DNA of 64,000 bases from Novosphingobium resinovorum (GTDB lineage Bacteria; Pseudomonadota; Alphaproteobacteria; Sphingomonadales; Sphingomonadaceae), in NCBI RefSeq assembly GCF_027922145.1, contig NZ_BSFC01000043.1:1-64000 (forward strand), in the 5' to 3' direction. A program made the position numbers and the translations under genes. The notes below the pieces were generated by a model. It saw only the letters and a program-made list of their open reading frames with translations, had not been told where the DNA came from and did not search any database. The stretch's first letter is position 1; the number at the start of each line of letters is the position of its first letter. Below, in pieces: positions 33,730 through 42,458 of the stretch.

Positions 33730-34272
33730 ATGAACCGTGAGCCGGTTCTCGAAGGGGACCGGCTGACGCTCCGGCCCTTGGTCGAGGCGGATTGGGATGC
33801 GCTGTTCGCAGTCGCGTCCGATCCCGACATCTGGGCCGTGCATCCCTCGCACGATCGTTGGCAGGAGCCGGTGTTCCGCGCCTTCTTCGACGAGGCGCTG
33901 GCGGGTGGCGGCGCCCTTGCGATCCTCGATCGGGAGAACGGCGCAATCGTCGGCTCCTCCCGCTACGGAGCGCCCGAAGTCGAGCAACCCGGCGAAATCG
34001 AGATCGGCTGGACGTTCCTGGCACGCCGCTACTGGGGCGGCGGGTACAACGCCGAATTCAAGCGCATGATGCTTGCGCACGCACTCCAGCATTTCGAGCG
34101 TGTCATCTTCCAGGTGGGCGCGGACAACGTCATCTCGCGCAAGGCGATGGCGAATATCGGCGGCCGTCTGGTCGAGGGCCGTTCGCGCAGCTACGAGCGC
34201 TGCGGCGTGATGGTCGAGCACGTCATCTTCGAAATCACGCGCGAGAGTTTCACGGCAGGCCCGCTGGCCTGA
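33730..34272 (+). CDS. GNAT-family N-acetyltransferase (RimJ/RimL type)
   Basis: 180 residues. N-terminal GDRLTLRPLVEADWDALFAV, the acetyl-CoA-binding region EIEIGWTFLARRYWGGGYNA and FQVGADNVISRKAMANIGGR are typical of the Acetyltransf_3 (RimJ/RimL) branch, which acetylates protein N-termini or small amines. Substrate unknown. The start codon lies 2 bp after the aminotransferase stop, so the two are co-transcribed. The region after its stop has a small GC-rich inverted sequence before the next gene. Confidence 0.85.
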   Translation: MNREPVLEGDRLTLRPLVEADWDALFAVASDPDIWAVHPSHDRWQEPVFRAFFDEALAGGGALAILDRENGAIVGSSRYGAPEVEQPGEIEIGWTFLARRYWGGGYNAEFKRMMLAHALQHFERVIFQVGADNVISRKAMANIGGRLVEGRSRSYERCGVMVEHVIFEITRESFTAGPLA

Positions 34273-34377
34273 CCGGGTATCGTCCGCCTGTCGATCAACC
34301 GCCCAGGCGGTGATGGACGGCGGGTGAAGATATGGGCCTCGTCACGTCTTTCCTGACCGACGTTACGTGGAGCCTGC

Positions 34378-35379
34378 ATGACAATCGATCGACCCATCGG
34401 GATCGCCCTCGTCGGCTGCGGCCGGATCGCGCCGCTGCATCTCAAGGCGATCGTCCGCAGCCCGGAGCATGCCCGGCTGGTCGCGGTGGTCGACCCCGAT
34501 CCCGCTCGCGCTGCCGAATTCGCCGGCGAGTATGGCGCTAAGCATGCCTGCTGCTCGCTGGAAGAGGCGCTGGCGCTGGATGCTGTCGAAGCAGTGGTGC
34601 TGTGTACGCCCAATGCGCTTCACGCCGATCAGGTGGAGCAGGTCTTGCGCGCCGGGCGCAACGTGCTGGTCGAGAAGCCGTTCTCCGAAACCGTCGCCGA
34701 TGCCGAGCGGATCGCTGCACTGGCGGACGAAACCGGGCTGGTCCTTGCTGCCGGGCACACCTTTCGCCATGTCGAGGCGGTCCGTACGCTGCAGGACCGC
34801 CGCGCCGGGTTCGGCCGTCTGCGCGGGGTCAGCATCTCGATGTGCGTGTTTTGGGACGGCCCGCAGGCGCCCTGGTGGGCGACCCGCACGCGCGAGGAAG
34901 GACTGGTCCTTACCCTGTTCGCCCCGCACGCGATCGATTTCCTGCAACTCGTCGTCGGCGAGATCGATCCGCTGCGCATCCATGTCGAGGCGGCGCGCTT
35001 CCAGCCCGACTGGGCGGCAGAGGACGAGGCGATGATCCTGCTGCGCTATCCTGACGACGTGCTCGCCTCTATCCACGTTTCGTACAACCAGAAGCGCACG
35101 ATGAACCGCAAGGTCGCGCACTTCGAGAACGCCACCGTGCGCGTCGAGAACGGCGATGAACTCTGGATCGACGACGAGCCCGTCGTCATGCCCGAGCGAG
35201 CACCGGTGGATGACGATGCGCTCTTCAACGACGGGATCACGCACTATTTCGCGACGCAGCTTCGCGAGTTCGCTCTGGCGGTGAGGGGGCTGCCGAACCG
35301 CAGCGTGCTGCACCCCGCCGCCCTGCGCCAGACCCGCCTCAACCGTGCGATCGTGGCGGCGGCGCAGCACGATAGCTAG
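34378..35379 (+). CDS. Gfo/Idh/MocA-family oxidoreductase
   Basis: 333 residues. N-terminal Rossmann domain (GIALVGCGRIAPLHLKAIVR, then VDPDPARAAEFAGEYG), the conserved EKPF of this family (VLVEKPFSETVADAERI), and a C-terminal GFO_IDH_MocA_C domain. It is an NAD(P)-dependent dehydrogenase of sugars or sugar derivatives, cytosolic. GGAG lies 5 nt before the ATG. The convergent neighbour is a GPH-type sugar transporter, so a role in carbohydrate use is plausible. Confidence 0.88.
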   Translation: MTIDRPIGIALVGCGRIAPLHLKAIVRSPEHARLVAVVDPDPARAAEFAGEYGAKHACCSLEEALALDAVEAVVLCTPNALHADQVEQVLRAGRNVLVEKPFSETVADAERIAALADETGLVLAAGHTFRHVEAVRTLQDRRAGFGRLRGVSISMCVFWDGPQAPWWATRTREEGLVLTLFAPHAIDFLQLVVGEIDPLRIHVEAARFQPDWAAEDEAMILLRYPDDVLASIHVSYNQKRTMNRKVAHFENATVRVENGDELWIDDEPVVMPERAPVDDDALFNDGITHYFATQLREFALAVRGLPNRSVLHPAALRQTRLNRAIVAAAQHDS

Positions 35380-35411
35380 TGTGCCAGCGCTGCGCCTCCG
35401 CGTGCGGGGAC

Positions 35412-36728
35412 TCAGCGCCAGATGATCAGCGCGGCAATGCACATCAGCGCGGCCGGGACGATTCCGAAGGCGTAGCGGATCGCGTCGATGGCCTCGGCGC
35501 TCTGGGCGATGCCGCGCTTGGCGGCGGCTGAATCGAAGCCGCCGATCGCCAGGATCGAACTCGCGATCAGCGTGCCGCCGAGCGCGATTCCGGCCTTCTC
35601 GATGATCGACCAGATCGCGGCGAACGAGCCGGCGGTATCGCGCCCGGTCTCCGCGCGGGCCTGCGCCATGGCGTCGGTGAGGAGCGAGAGCGCGATCAGG
35701 CCCCAGCCCGAGTTGAACAGCCCGACGCAGCCCGAGCACACATAGGTCACCCAGATCGGCCCGGCGCCGGCATTGGACCAGACGATCAGCGTGATCACAT
35801 GGCCGAGCGCGCCGACGAGGTACGCGTTGCGCTTGCCCAGCACTTTCGCCGCCGCCACCCAGAGCGGCGAGACCGCCATGACGACGCAGCCCGCAATGGC
35901 GACAAGGATGCCGAGCTGCACCAGCGCGTCGGTCCGCCCCATGTTGTAGGTGATGAAGAACGCCATCGCCGCCGAGCAGGTGCCTGCCGCCACCGTCATG
36001 GCGGCGGCGGAAAGGCACAGGACGCGGAACGGGCGGAAGGTCAGCGTGGCCAGCAGGCCGCGCAGCGAGAGGTCGCGCTCGAGAGGCGTGACGACCTGCA
36101 CCTTGCGCACCGCGTTCCAGGCGGTGACGAGGCTGATCGCGGTGATCCCGCCCAGCAGCGCCGCGCCGGTGACGTAGGCGCCGCGATCGGCACCCAGTTC
36201 GTGGATGAGCCATGGCACCAGCGCCGAGCCGAGCAGCAGTCCCGCGCCGGTCCAGGCGTGCTTCCACGCCATCAGCACCGTGCGCTCCTGCGGATCGCTG
36301 CTGATTTCCGAGAAATGCGCAAGGAACGGCACGGAGAAGCTGGCGAAGGTCACCATGTAGAAGCTGAAGGCGACGACGACGTAGCCGACTTGGGTGCTCA
36401 TCCCGGCGTTGGGCACGAAGAACGTGGCGATCATCGCGAAGGGGGCCAGCACTGCGCCGACCAGCAGCCAGTTTCGCCGCGCGAAGCGATGGAGGTTGCG
36501 GTCGGAAACGACGCCGACGGTGAAGTCGCTGAGCGCGCCGACGATGACCTTGGGCACGAAGATCGCCGCGCCCGCGATCGCTGGCGGAATGCCGACGATG
36601 CTGGTGAGGTAGTAAAGCAGGAGGATCATCGGCGCGTCGCGGAACAACTGGTTCCCGACGTTGCCAAAGCTGTAGAGCGCCTTGGTCCGGGTCCGAAGCA
36701 AGCCGCCTTGCGGCGCGGCTCCATGCAT
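35412..36728 (-). CDS. MFS transporter, glycoside-pentoside-hexuronide (GPH) type
   Basis: 438 residues with twelve predicted membrane helices. GPH features: ALYSFGNVGNQLFRDAPMIL, then YYLTSI, DFTVGVVSDR in the helix 2-3 loop, PQERTVLMAWKHAWTGAG and the terminal IVPAALMCIAALIIW. It probably imports a sugar or glycoside with Na+ or H+. Start at 36728, where GGAG precedes by 8 nt; an earlier in-frame start would add a polar leader. Its 3' end converges on the Gfo/Idh gene with a 32-bp gap. A second GPH-type protein is encoded at 55.4 kb. Confidence 0.85.
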   Translation of the reverse strand: MHGAAPQGGLLRTRTKALYSFGNVGNQLFRDAPMILLLYYLTSIVGIPPAIAGAAIFVPKVIVGALSDFTVGVVSDRNLHRFARRNWLLVGAVLAPFAMIATFFVPNAGMSTQVGYVVVAFSFYMVTFASFSVPFLAHFSEISSDPQERTVLMAWKHAWTGAGLLLGSALVPWLIHELGADRGAYVTGAALLGGITAISLVTAWNAVRKVQVVTPLERDLSLRGLLATLTFRPFRVLCLSAAAMTVAAGTCSAAMAFFITYNMGRTDALVQLGILVAIAGCVVMAVSPLWVAAAKVLGKRNAYLVGALGHVITLIVWSNAGAGPIWVTYVCSGCVGLFNSGWGLIALSLLTDAMAQARAETGRDTAGSFAAIWSIIEKAGIALGGTLIASSILAIGGFDSAAAKRGIAQSAEAIDAIRYAFGIVPAALMCIAALIIWR

Positions 36729-36797
36729 GCCGTTGTCTCCAAATGATCCTGTAGCCGCCAGCCTAGTGGCAGGGCGCCGGATCATCGGGAGAAACCC

Positions 36798-36826
36798 GCA
36801 GAGTCACCGACACGCGGTGACTCTGC
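36798..36826 (-). terminator. Hairpin after the ribD-ribE genes
   Basis: GCAGAGTCACCG / CGGTGACTCTGC form a perfect 12-bp stem with a 5-base loop, 18 bp beyond the ribE stop codon. Likely terminator of the riboflavin operon. Confidence 0.65.
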
Positions 36827-36843
36827 CGTGCCTTTCAGGCCGA

Positions 36844-37461
36844 TCAGCTCCGCAGCGACTGCATGCGCTGGAGATAGCGGGCCAGCACGTCGATCTCCAG
36901 ATTTACGCCGTCCCCTGCTTGCATCGCGCCGATGGTGGTCACTTCCGCCGTGTGGGGGATGATGTTCAGGGCGAAGTGGCAGGTGCCGTCCGGTTCGTCA
37001 CTCACTTCGTTGACGGTGAGGGAGATGCCATCGACGGTGATCGAACCCTTGGGGGCGAGGTAGGGGGCCAGTTCCCTGGGCGCGGCGATGACGAAGCGGC
37101 GCGAATCGCCGACCGGCTCGATGCTGACCACGGTGCCGACGCCATCGACGTGGCCGGTGACGATGTGACCGCCCAGTTCGTCACCCAGCTTCAGTGCCGG
37201 CTCAAGGTTCAGGTGGCGGCCTTCCTGCCAGCGGTCGGAGACGGTGCGGGCCACGGATTCGGCCGAAATATCCACCGCGAACCAGGCGTCGCCGGCCACG
37301 CCGCCCTTGTCCACCACGGTCAGGCATACGCCCGAGCAGGCGATCGAGGCGCCCATCGCGATGCCCGCGGGATCAAAGGGGCAGGCGATGACGGCGCGCA
37401 GGTCGCCGGTCTTGCGGGCTTCGCGGATGGTGCCGACGGCAGTGACGATTCCGGTGAACAT
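36844..37461 (-). CDS. ribE: Riboflavin synthase, alpha chain
   Basis: 205 residues. It begins with the invariant MFTGIV and contains the two lumazine-binding repeats (GASIACSGVCLTVVDKGG and KGSITVDGISLTVNEVSD). It dismutates two 6,7-dimethyl-8-ribityllumazine molecules to riboflavin. It lies 3 bp after ribD in the same operon, and a hairpin follows. No FMN riboswitch signature was noticed upstream. Also called ribC in some bacteria. Confidence 0.97.
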   Translation of the reverse strand: MFTGIVTAVGTIREARKTGDLRAVIACPFDPAGIAMGASIACSGVCLTVVDKGGVAGDAWFAVDISAESVARTVSDRWQEGRHLNLEPALKLGDELGGHIVTGHVDGVGTVVSIEPVGDSRRFVIAAPRELAPYLAPKGSITVDGISLTVNEVSDEPDGTCHFALNIIPHTAEVTTIGAMQAGDGVNLEIDVLARYLQRMQSLRS

Positions 37462-37464
37462 GAG

Positions 37465-38454
37465 CTAGCCTTCGTGAGAATTTCGCGCGTCGTAGACTTC
37501 CAGCGTGTCGCTGCCAAGCTGCCGTCGCTTGATCATCCGCCAGCGGCCATGGGCCTGCGCCAGCGAGGACAGGCCGAAGTCGGCGAGGCCCGGCCTGCCG
37601 CCGAGCAGCACCGGCGCGCGGTAGATCAGCAGCCTGTCGACCAGCCCCGCCGCGAGGAAAGCCGTCGCGGCATGGGCGCCGCCCTCGACGAAGAGGTGAA
37701 GCACACCCTCCATCCCGGCGACGGCGTCCGGTGAAGGCAGTGCATGCCAGCCTTCGGGAGCGGAGCCGCGTGTCAGTACCCAGCGCTGCGGGCTGCGATC
37801 CTCCAGCCCCGGCAGGCGCACGTCGAGGCGGGGATTGTCGGCTCTCAACGTGCCGCCGCCGACAAGGATCGCATCGGCACGGGCGCGCATGGCGTGGGTG
37901 TGGGCGCGGGCTTGGGCGCCGGTGATCCACTGGCTTTCGCCGCTCGCCAGTGCGATGCAGCCGTCGAGCGACAGGGCGAGCTTGAGCGTCACCTCGGGAC
38001 GGCCGAGGCGCTTGGTGGTGAGATAGCCGGAAAGGCTCTGCTCGCAGGCCGTCGAAGGCAGGTATTCGGCCGCGATCCCAGCGGCGTGGATGCGGGCGAT
38101 TCCGGCGCCCGAGGTGCGCGGATCGGGGTCCATGCAGCCGATCACCACGCGGGCGAGGCCAGACTGCGAGACGAGGTCGGCGCAGGCCGGGCCGCGCTCG
38201 GACTTGTGGGCGCAGGGTTCGAGGGTGACGTAGATGGTGCCCCCGTGCGCGGCCTCTCCGGCGGCGGCGAGCGCCATGGCTTCGGCGTGAGGGCGGCCGT
38301 CGGCTTGCGTCCAGCCGCGCGCAATCACGCGGCCGGCCTTCACGATGATCGCGCCGACGCCCGGATTCGGCCTGCTCAGCGGACGGGCGCGCGCGGCGAG
38401 AGCCGCGGCGGCGGCGAGCCAGCGCGCGTCTTCGCTCCCCCCCCTGTCGTTCAC
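37465..38454 (-). CDS. ribD: Bifunctional diaminohydroxyphosphoribosylaminopyrimidine deaminase / reductase
   Basis: 329 residues. Deaminase domain (residues 1-145) with NPGVGAIIV, the zinc site GRPHAEAMAL (HAE) and TLEPCAHKSERGPACADLV (PC..C). Reductase domain (150-329) with KLALSLDGCIALASGESQWI, GGGTLRADNPRLDVR and FVEGGAHAATAFLAAGLVD. It performs the second and third steps of riboflavin synthesis. GTG start overlapping the upstream gene's stop (GTGA), so translation is coupled. Followed after 3 bp by ribE. Confidence 0.96.
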   Translation of the reverse strand: MNDRGGSEDARWLAAAAALAARARPLSRPNPGVGAIIVKAGRVIARGWTQADGRPHAEAMALAAAGEAAHGGTIYVTLEPCAHKSERGPACADLVSQSGLARVVIGCMDPDPRTSGAGIARIHAAGIAAEYLPSTACEQSLSGYLTTKRLGRPEVTLKLALSLDGCIALASGESQWITGAQARAHTHAMRARADAILVGGGTLRADNPRLDVRLPGLEDRSPQRWVLTRGSAPEGWHALPSPDAVAGMEGVLHLFVEGGAHAATAFLAAGLVDRLLIYRAPVLLGGRPGLADFGLSSLAQAHGRWRMIKRRQLGSDTLEVYDARNSHEG

Positions 38455-38945
38455 TGCTGGGCGGCGTCCGGTGCCAGCTTGGGGTTGGCGATGCCGCCTG
38501 CCTTCAGATTCTGTTCGATCCGCTCGCGATCGGCCTTGGCCTTGGCGGCTTCCTCGGCGTCGGCTTCGCGCGCGATCTTGTCGACGTCCATGCCGGAATA
38601 GCGGCCGATCGTCTTGTAGAGTTCGCGTACGTCCTTGTCGCGGCGCGCTATTTCGCGGGCGTAAGCTTCCTTGGCTTTCTGGTTGGCGATGTTTTCCGCT
38701 TCGATCTCGGCGTCGGTGCGGTGTTCCTTGAGGACGGAGATCCAGGTGACCTTCGGCGGCGGGTGCGGGGCGCTGCCTTCCTGCGTAAACATCAGATAGA
38801 AAACGCCGAAAGTGCAGGCGGCCGACACCGCCGCGATGCGCCAGCGGTTGTGTCCGGCCTGCTTCCAGACCAGCTTGAAATCCGCGACCATCCCGGTCGG
38901 GTTTGCGTCTTTCCAGATTCCACTGCGCTTCAACATGGCACCCAT
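38451..38945 (-). CDS. Conserved hypothetical membrane-anchored protein of sphingomonads
   Basis: 164 residues. One transmembrane helix near residues 35-55 (IAAVSAACTFGVFYLMFTQE), then a charged, probably coiled-coil region (IEAENIANQKAKEAYAREIA, then READAEEAAKAKADRERIEQ). No known catalytic motif. It overlaps ribD by 4 bp and so is transcribed with it, but no role in riboflavin synthesis is implied. Start at 38945 has AGGG 5 nt upstream; ATG at 38936 is also possible. Confidence 0.75.
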   Translation of the reverse strand: MGAMLKRSGIWKDANPTGMVADFKLVWKQAGHNRWRIAAVSAACTFGVFYLMFTQEGSAPHPPPKVTWISVLKEHRTDAEIEAENIANQKAKEAYAREIARRDKDVRELYKTIGRYSGMDVDKIAREADAEEAAKAKADRERIEQNLKAGGIANPKLAPDAAQQ

Positions 38946-38968
38946 GTAGGCCCTAACGGCACCCAACG

Positions 38969-39694
38969 CTACCCAAACGGCACATAGAGCGACCGGCCAT
39001 GCGCCTTGAGCCACCGATTAGCCTCATGGATCGACCCCTCGAAGATCGTCTTGAGGACATGATGGAACGCGGGAGAGTGATCGAAGTGGACGAGGTGGGC
39101 AACCTCGTGTGCGACTACCGAGCGGCGCACCGGATCGGGCGCCATGATCAGCCGCCAGTTGATCCGGATCGTCCCGTCATGCGCGCAGGAACCCCAGCGC
39201 CGCTGCGCGCTCGACAGGCCGAGGGCGGGGCAGGGCTGGGCGGCGCGCTCGCAATATTCGGCGAGGTCGGCGGCGAGGAGGTCCTTCGCCTCCGTCTGCA
39301 GCCAGCGCAGGACGCGCGGGGCAAGCGAATCGGCAGGGCCGCCGAGGCGCAGTTCGCCGTCGTCGACGACCGGGCGTCGCGGCGCGGTGATGTCGTGGAC
39401 CACGGCGAGGGCGTCGCCCCGGAAGGTGATCGTGGTTCCGTCCGCCATCGGCGCGGCGGCGGGGAGGGCGGCGAGCTGCTTCGCCAGCCAGTCGCGGCGG
39501 CTCCGGGCGAAGGCGACCGCCTCGGCCGTGCGGGTCCAGCGCGGGACGGAGATGCGCACCTCGCTGCCGTCGGGCGCAAGGCGCATGGTCATCCGGCGGG
39601 CGCGGTCGAGGTGGCGGACCACCACGGGAAGGGCGCGGTCACCGACCTCGACGACCAGCTCTTCGCGCGGATCGCGCCTCAGCCAGTCGAGCAT
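38969..39694 (-). CDS. YgjP-like (DUF45) zinc metallopeptidase
   Basis: 241 residues. The C-terminal half carries the zinc motif HEVAHLVHFDHSPAFH (HExxH plus a downstream histidine) and the family motif QRRWGSCAHDGTIRINWRLI. The N-terminal half is beta-rich. DUF45/WLM-like proteins are putative intracellular peptidases of unknown substrate. The start at 39694 follows the YcgN-like gene's stop by 5 bp; a longer frame runs back through that gene but is only a shadow. Part of a tight gene run with ycgN and the Sco gene. Confidence 0.88.
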   Translation of the reverse strand: MLDWLRRDPREELVVEVGDRALPVVVRHLDRARRMTMRLAPDGSEVRISVPRWTRTAEAVAFARSRRDWLAKQLAALPAAAPMADGTTITFRGDALAVVHDITAPRRPVVDDGELRLGGPADSLAPRVLRWLQTEAKDLLAADLAEYCERAAQPCPALGLSSAQRRWGSCAHDGTIRINWRLIMAPDPVRRSVVAHEVAHLVHFDHSPAFHHVLKTIFEGSIHEANRWLKAHGRSLYVPFG

Positions 39695-39699
39695 CGCAT

Positions 39700-40218
39700 T
39701 CAGCGCTTTTGCTCCGGCAGGACGTCCCACGGCGCGCCGCCGTCCTCGACCTCCCACTCCTCCCCATCCTCGTCGCCGTAGGGCCAGACGATGTGCTGTT
39801 CGAGCGGCCCGGCCACCGTCTCCGAGATCACCTTGCCTGCCACTGAGATGCCCGCCTCGTGCACCGTGTCTCGGCTGCCGCTGACGAGGTAGTGCCATTC
39901 GGGCAGCGGGTCGCCGTCGGCACGCAGGCGGTAGGCGCAGCTCGGCGGCAGCCATGCGTAGCGACCCGCGCTCTCGGGCGTCAGCTTCAGGCAGTCGGGC
40001 ACGAAGCTGCGGCGGTTGGCATAGTCGCTGCACTGCGCGGTCTTGAGGTTGAGCAGCTTGCAGGCGACATTGGTGTGGTAGATCTCGCCGGTGTCCTCGT
40101 CCTCGACCTTGTGCAGGCAGCATTGACCGCAGCCGTCGCACAGGGCCTCCCACTCATCGCGGGTCAGGCGGTCGAGGGGCAGTTCCCAGAAGGGCTTCTG
40201 GCCGCTCACTTCACCCAC
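39700..40218 (-). CDS. YcgN/UPF0260-family cysteine-cluster protein
   Basis: 172 residues. The N-terminal LCDGCGQCCLHKVEDEDTGE holds the CxxCxxCC cluster; a further cysteine follows in VACKLLNLKTAQCSDYANRR and another in LPPSCAYR. This is the CxxCxxCC domain that probably binds zinc or an iron-sulfur centre; function unknown. It overlaps the Sco gene by 13 bp and sits 5 bp from the peptidase gene, so all three are co-transcribed. Confidence 0.9.
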   Translation of the reverse strand: MGEVSGQKPFWELPLDRLTRDEWEALCDGCGQCCLHKVEDEDTGEIYHTNVACKLLNLKTAQCSDYANRRSFVPDCLKLTPESAGRYAWLPPSCAYRLRADGDPLPEWHYLVSGSRDTVHEAGISVAGKVISETVAGPLEQHIVWPYGDEDGEEWEVEDGGAPWDVLPEQKR

Positions 40219-40808
40219 TTTTCAAGCTCGGCCTCGACCGCCTTGCGGCCCTGGTCGGAGGGCAGCATGGCAATCGGCTTGCCGTCGGGGTCGAACAGGT
40301 AGGTGATGCGAACGTGATCCATCAGGTAGCCGCCGGGCGTGTCGGAGCCCTTCTTGTAGTAGATCGCGAAGGCCTTGGCAGCACTTTCGATCTGCTGCGG
40401 CGTGCCGGTGAGGCCGAGCAGCTTCGGGCCGAACGCCGAGGTCCACTGGCCGACGATCTCGGGCGTGTCGCGCTGCGGATCGACGGTGATGAAGATCGGC
40501 TGCACTTTCGCCGCCTTGGCCGGTTCGCGCTTCGCAAATTCGGCGAAGCCGCGCATCGTTTCCTGCATGTCGAGCGGGCAGACGTCGGGGCAGAAGGTGT
40601 AGCCGAAGTAGACGATTCGCCAGCGGCCCTTGAAGCTGTCCCAGGTGACCGGCTTGTTGTCCTTGTCCACCAGCGTGAACGGCCCGCCGATGGCCGCGCC
40701 CTCGAGCGGCGGACGCTCGGCCGCAGGCTGCTTCGAGCAGGCGGAAAGCGGCAGCCCCGCCAGCAATACGAGTGCAAGGGGAGCGAGACGACGTGCAAGG
40801 TATGTCAT
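40206..40808 (-). CDS. SCO1/SenC-family lipoprotein (copper chaperone for cytochrome oxidase)
   Basis: 200 residues. Lipoprotein signal with lipobox LSAC (ALVLLAGLPLSACSKQPA), then a thioredoxin-like fold with the copper-binding FCPDVCP (CxxxC) and a conserved histidine in MDHVRITYLFDPDG. It delivers copper to the CuA site of cytochrome c oxidase or reduces its cysteines, in the periplasm. The ATG at 40808 starts the signal peptide; one at 40823 is also possible. First gene of a run with YcgN-like and YgjP-like genes. Confidence 0.9.
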   Translation of the reverse strand: MTYLARRLAPLALVLLAGLPLSACSKQPAAERPPLEGAAIGGPFTLVDKDNKPVTWDSFKGRWRIVYFGYTFCPDVCPLDMQETMRGFAEFAKREPAKAAKVQPIFITVDPQRDTPEIVGQWTSAFGPKLLGLTGTPQQIESAAKAFAIYYKKGSDTPGGYLMDHVRITYLFDPDGKPIAMLPSDQGRKAVEAELEKWVK

Positions 40809-40907
40809 GGCGCCCACGCTCATGACCTGCTAGACGCCTCCATGCAAGGCGCGGATGGCGGGGCGCGCGTAAAGACCTGTGGTGGAAGGACGTTAGAAGT
40901 GCTGAAG

Positions 40908-41540
40908 ATGACGATACGCCGCGTTGTGGGCCTTTCTCGCATGGTCCTCAAGGTGGCTGTTCCCGTGTTCGCGATGAGCCTGCTGATGACCTCGCCCGCC
41001 CGCGCCGACTTCTCGGAAGGGTACAAGTTCCTCGAAGCGGTTAAGAAGAAGGAAGGCGACAAGGTCGAGGAGGCGATCATGAAGTCCTCCCAGATCATCA
41101 ACGCCAAGGACGTCACCACCGGCGAAGGCGCGCTGCACATCGTCACCGCGCGCCGCGACCTGACCTGGCTCAGCTACCTCATCGCCAAGGGCGCCAACGT
41201 CAACGCCACCGACGATCGCGGGCGCAGCGCACTGGAACTGGCGGTGAACCTCGGCTGGCGCGAGGGCGCGCAGCTTTTGCTCGACCAGAAGGCCAGCCCC
41301 GACACCTCGAACGACGCGGGCGAGACACCGCTGATCTTCGCCGTCCACCGCAAGGACCTGCAACTGACCAAGGCGCTGCTCGAAGCGGGCGCCAATCCCG
41401 ACCGCTCCGACAATTCGGGCCGCAGCGCGCGGGACTATGCCAAGATCGAAGGCGGCAGCGCGCAGCTGATGTCGGTCATCGAGACTTATGGCAAGAAGGG
41501 CGCGAAGACCGCCAAGCCGGTCTACGGCCCGACCTTCTGA
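40908..41540 (+). CDS. Exported ankyrin-repeat protein
   Basis: 210 residues: signal peptide (VLKVAVPVFAMSLLMTSPAR, then ADF), then four to five ankyrin repeats (GEGALHIVTARRDLTWLSYL; DRGRSALELAVNLGWREGAQ; AGETPLIFAVHRKDLQLTKA; NSGRSARDYAKIEGG). Ankyrin repeats bind partner proteins; periplasmic single-chain ones are common in alphaproteobacteria and often linked to catalase or stress tolerance. Partner unknown. The ATG at 40908 or a GTG three codons earlier are both possible. The coq9-like gene follows after 11 bp. Confidence 0.85.
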   Translation: MTIRRVVGLSRMVLKVAVPVFAMSLLMTSPARADFSEGYKFLEAVKKKEGDKVEEAIMKSSQIINAKDVTTGEGALHIVTARRDLTWLSYLIAKGANVNATDDRGRSALELAVNLGWREGAQLLLDQKASPDTSNDAGETPLIFAVHRKDLQLTKALLEAGANPDRSDNSGRSARDYAKIEGGSAQLMSVIETYGKKGAKTAKPVYGPTF

Positions 41541-41551
41541 GGACGTTGGAA

Positions 41552-42208
41552 ATGACGCAAGAAGCCGCCTCGCTCGACGAACTGCGCCTGCAACTGGCTC
41601 CGCTGGTGGCCGATGCCGCCGTGTTCGACGGCTGGACTGCCGATGCGGTCGCTTCGGCCGCGGCTTCGGCGGGTGTCGATCCGGCGCTGGCGGCTTATGC
41701 CTTCCGCGACGGGGCGATGGCGATGATCTCCGCGTGGATTGGGCATGTCGATGCGACGATGACCGCGTCCGTCGGAGGGGGCGCGTTGTCGAACCTTTCG
41801 ATCCGCGAGCGTATCCGCCGCCTCGTCTGGGCGCGGCTGGAGGCCGTGGCGGGGCGCGAGGAAGCGCTGCTGCGGGCGCTGACGATCATGGCGATGCCGC
41901 AGAACATCGCCGCATCCACGCGGCTGGGCTGGCGCAGCGCCGATGCCATGTGGCGGCTCGCGGGCGATACCGCGACCGACTACAACCATTACACCAAGCG
42001 CGCGATCCTGGGCGGCATCTATGCGGCCACGCTCCACGCCTTCGCGCGTGACACCAGCGAGGACAAGGCCGAGACGCGCGCCTTCCTCGACCGCCGCATC
42101 GCCGGGATCATGCGCTTCGAGAAGGCCAAGTCGCAGCTGCTGCGCAAGCCCGACGAGCGGTTTAGCATGACCCGCCTGCTCGGCCGCATGCGCTACCCGG
42201 CACGGTAA
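41552..42208 (+). CDS. coq9: COQ9-family ubiquinone biosynthesis protein
   Basis: 218 residues. The C-terminal COQ9 domain is clear (MAMPQNIAASTRLGWRSADA, then MWRLAGDTATDYNHYTKRAI and LGGIYAATLHAFARD), with a TetR-like N-terminal fold. COQ9 binds lipids and hands ubiquinone precursors to the hydroxylase COQ7. In bacteria it is found mainly in alphaproteobacteria, which supports the taxonomic placement. GAGG precedes the ATG at 41552. Eleven bases after the ankyrin gene, so co-transcription is likely. Confidence 0.92.
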   Translation: MTQEAASLDELRLQLAPLVADAAVFDGWTADAVASAAASAGVDPALAAYAFRDGAMAMISAWIGHVDATMTASVGGGALSNLSIRERIRRLVWARLEAVAGREEALLRALTIMAMPQNIAASTRLGWRSADAMWRLAGDTATDYNHYTKRAILGGIYAATLHAFARDTSEDKAETRAFLDRRIAGIMRFEKAKSQLLRKPDERFSMTRLLGRMRYPAR

Positions 42209-42260
42209 AAGGGAGTGGCGCGCAGTCTGCGCTCCACCTTCCGTGCCACCAGTCTACACA

Positions 42261-42349
42261 ACCGTTCGTCATTGCGAGCGCAGCGAAGCAATCCAGGGCG
42301 GCTCAAGACTGCCCTGGATTGCTTCGCTGCGCTCGCAATGACGAACGGT
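42261..42349. repeat. Palindromic interspersed repeat, copy A (39-bp perfect stem)
   Basis: Arms 42261-42299 and 42311-42349 are perfect inverted copies beginning ACCGTTCGTCATTGCGAGCG and ending in CCAGGGC, with an 11-base loop. The core CGTCATTGCGAGCG...GAAGCAATCCAGGG recurs at 44569-44643. It looks like a REP- or MITE-type element common in sphingomonads. It lies between coq9 and feoA and may also act as a terminator. Confidence 0.9.
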
Positions 42350-42411
42350 GGTTGGCGGCGGGGTTGGCTTCGTTTCAAATTCTTGCCCCCGCTAAAACCC
42401 ATACTTTCGCT

Positions 42412-42430
42412 ATTGCGATCCGGTTGCAAT
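42412..42430 (+). promoter_or_regulatory. Candidate Fur-type iron box before feoA
   Basis: ATTGC-N9-GCAAT, a 19-bp inverted repeat 28 bp before the feoA start. The same TGC-N9-GCA geometry is found before the heme-type receptor operon (45513-45535). Position and gene function fit iron-dependent repression. Confidence 0.45.
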
Positions 42431-42458
42431 TAAGGGTGTTATCTGGCACCGCGCCAGC

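Noticed and set aside
34281..34323. Possible terminator after the GNAT gene
   Set aside because: The inverted sequence has a very short loop and mismatches; too weak to list as a feature.
38455..38970. FMN riboswitch expected before riboflavin genes
   Set aside because: The upstream region is coding sequence of the preceding operon gene; no RFN-type conserved blocks were noticed.
38969..40153. 394-codon frame covering the YgjP-like peptidase and running back through the ycgN-like gene
   Set aside because: The part before 39694 is the shadow of the YcgN-like protein, which has its conserved cysteine cluster in another frame.
42261..42349. CRISPR-type repeat
   Set aside because: Only isolated palindromic copies 2.3 kb apart, no spacer periodicity and no cas genes in the window.
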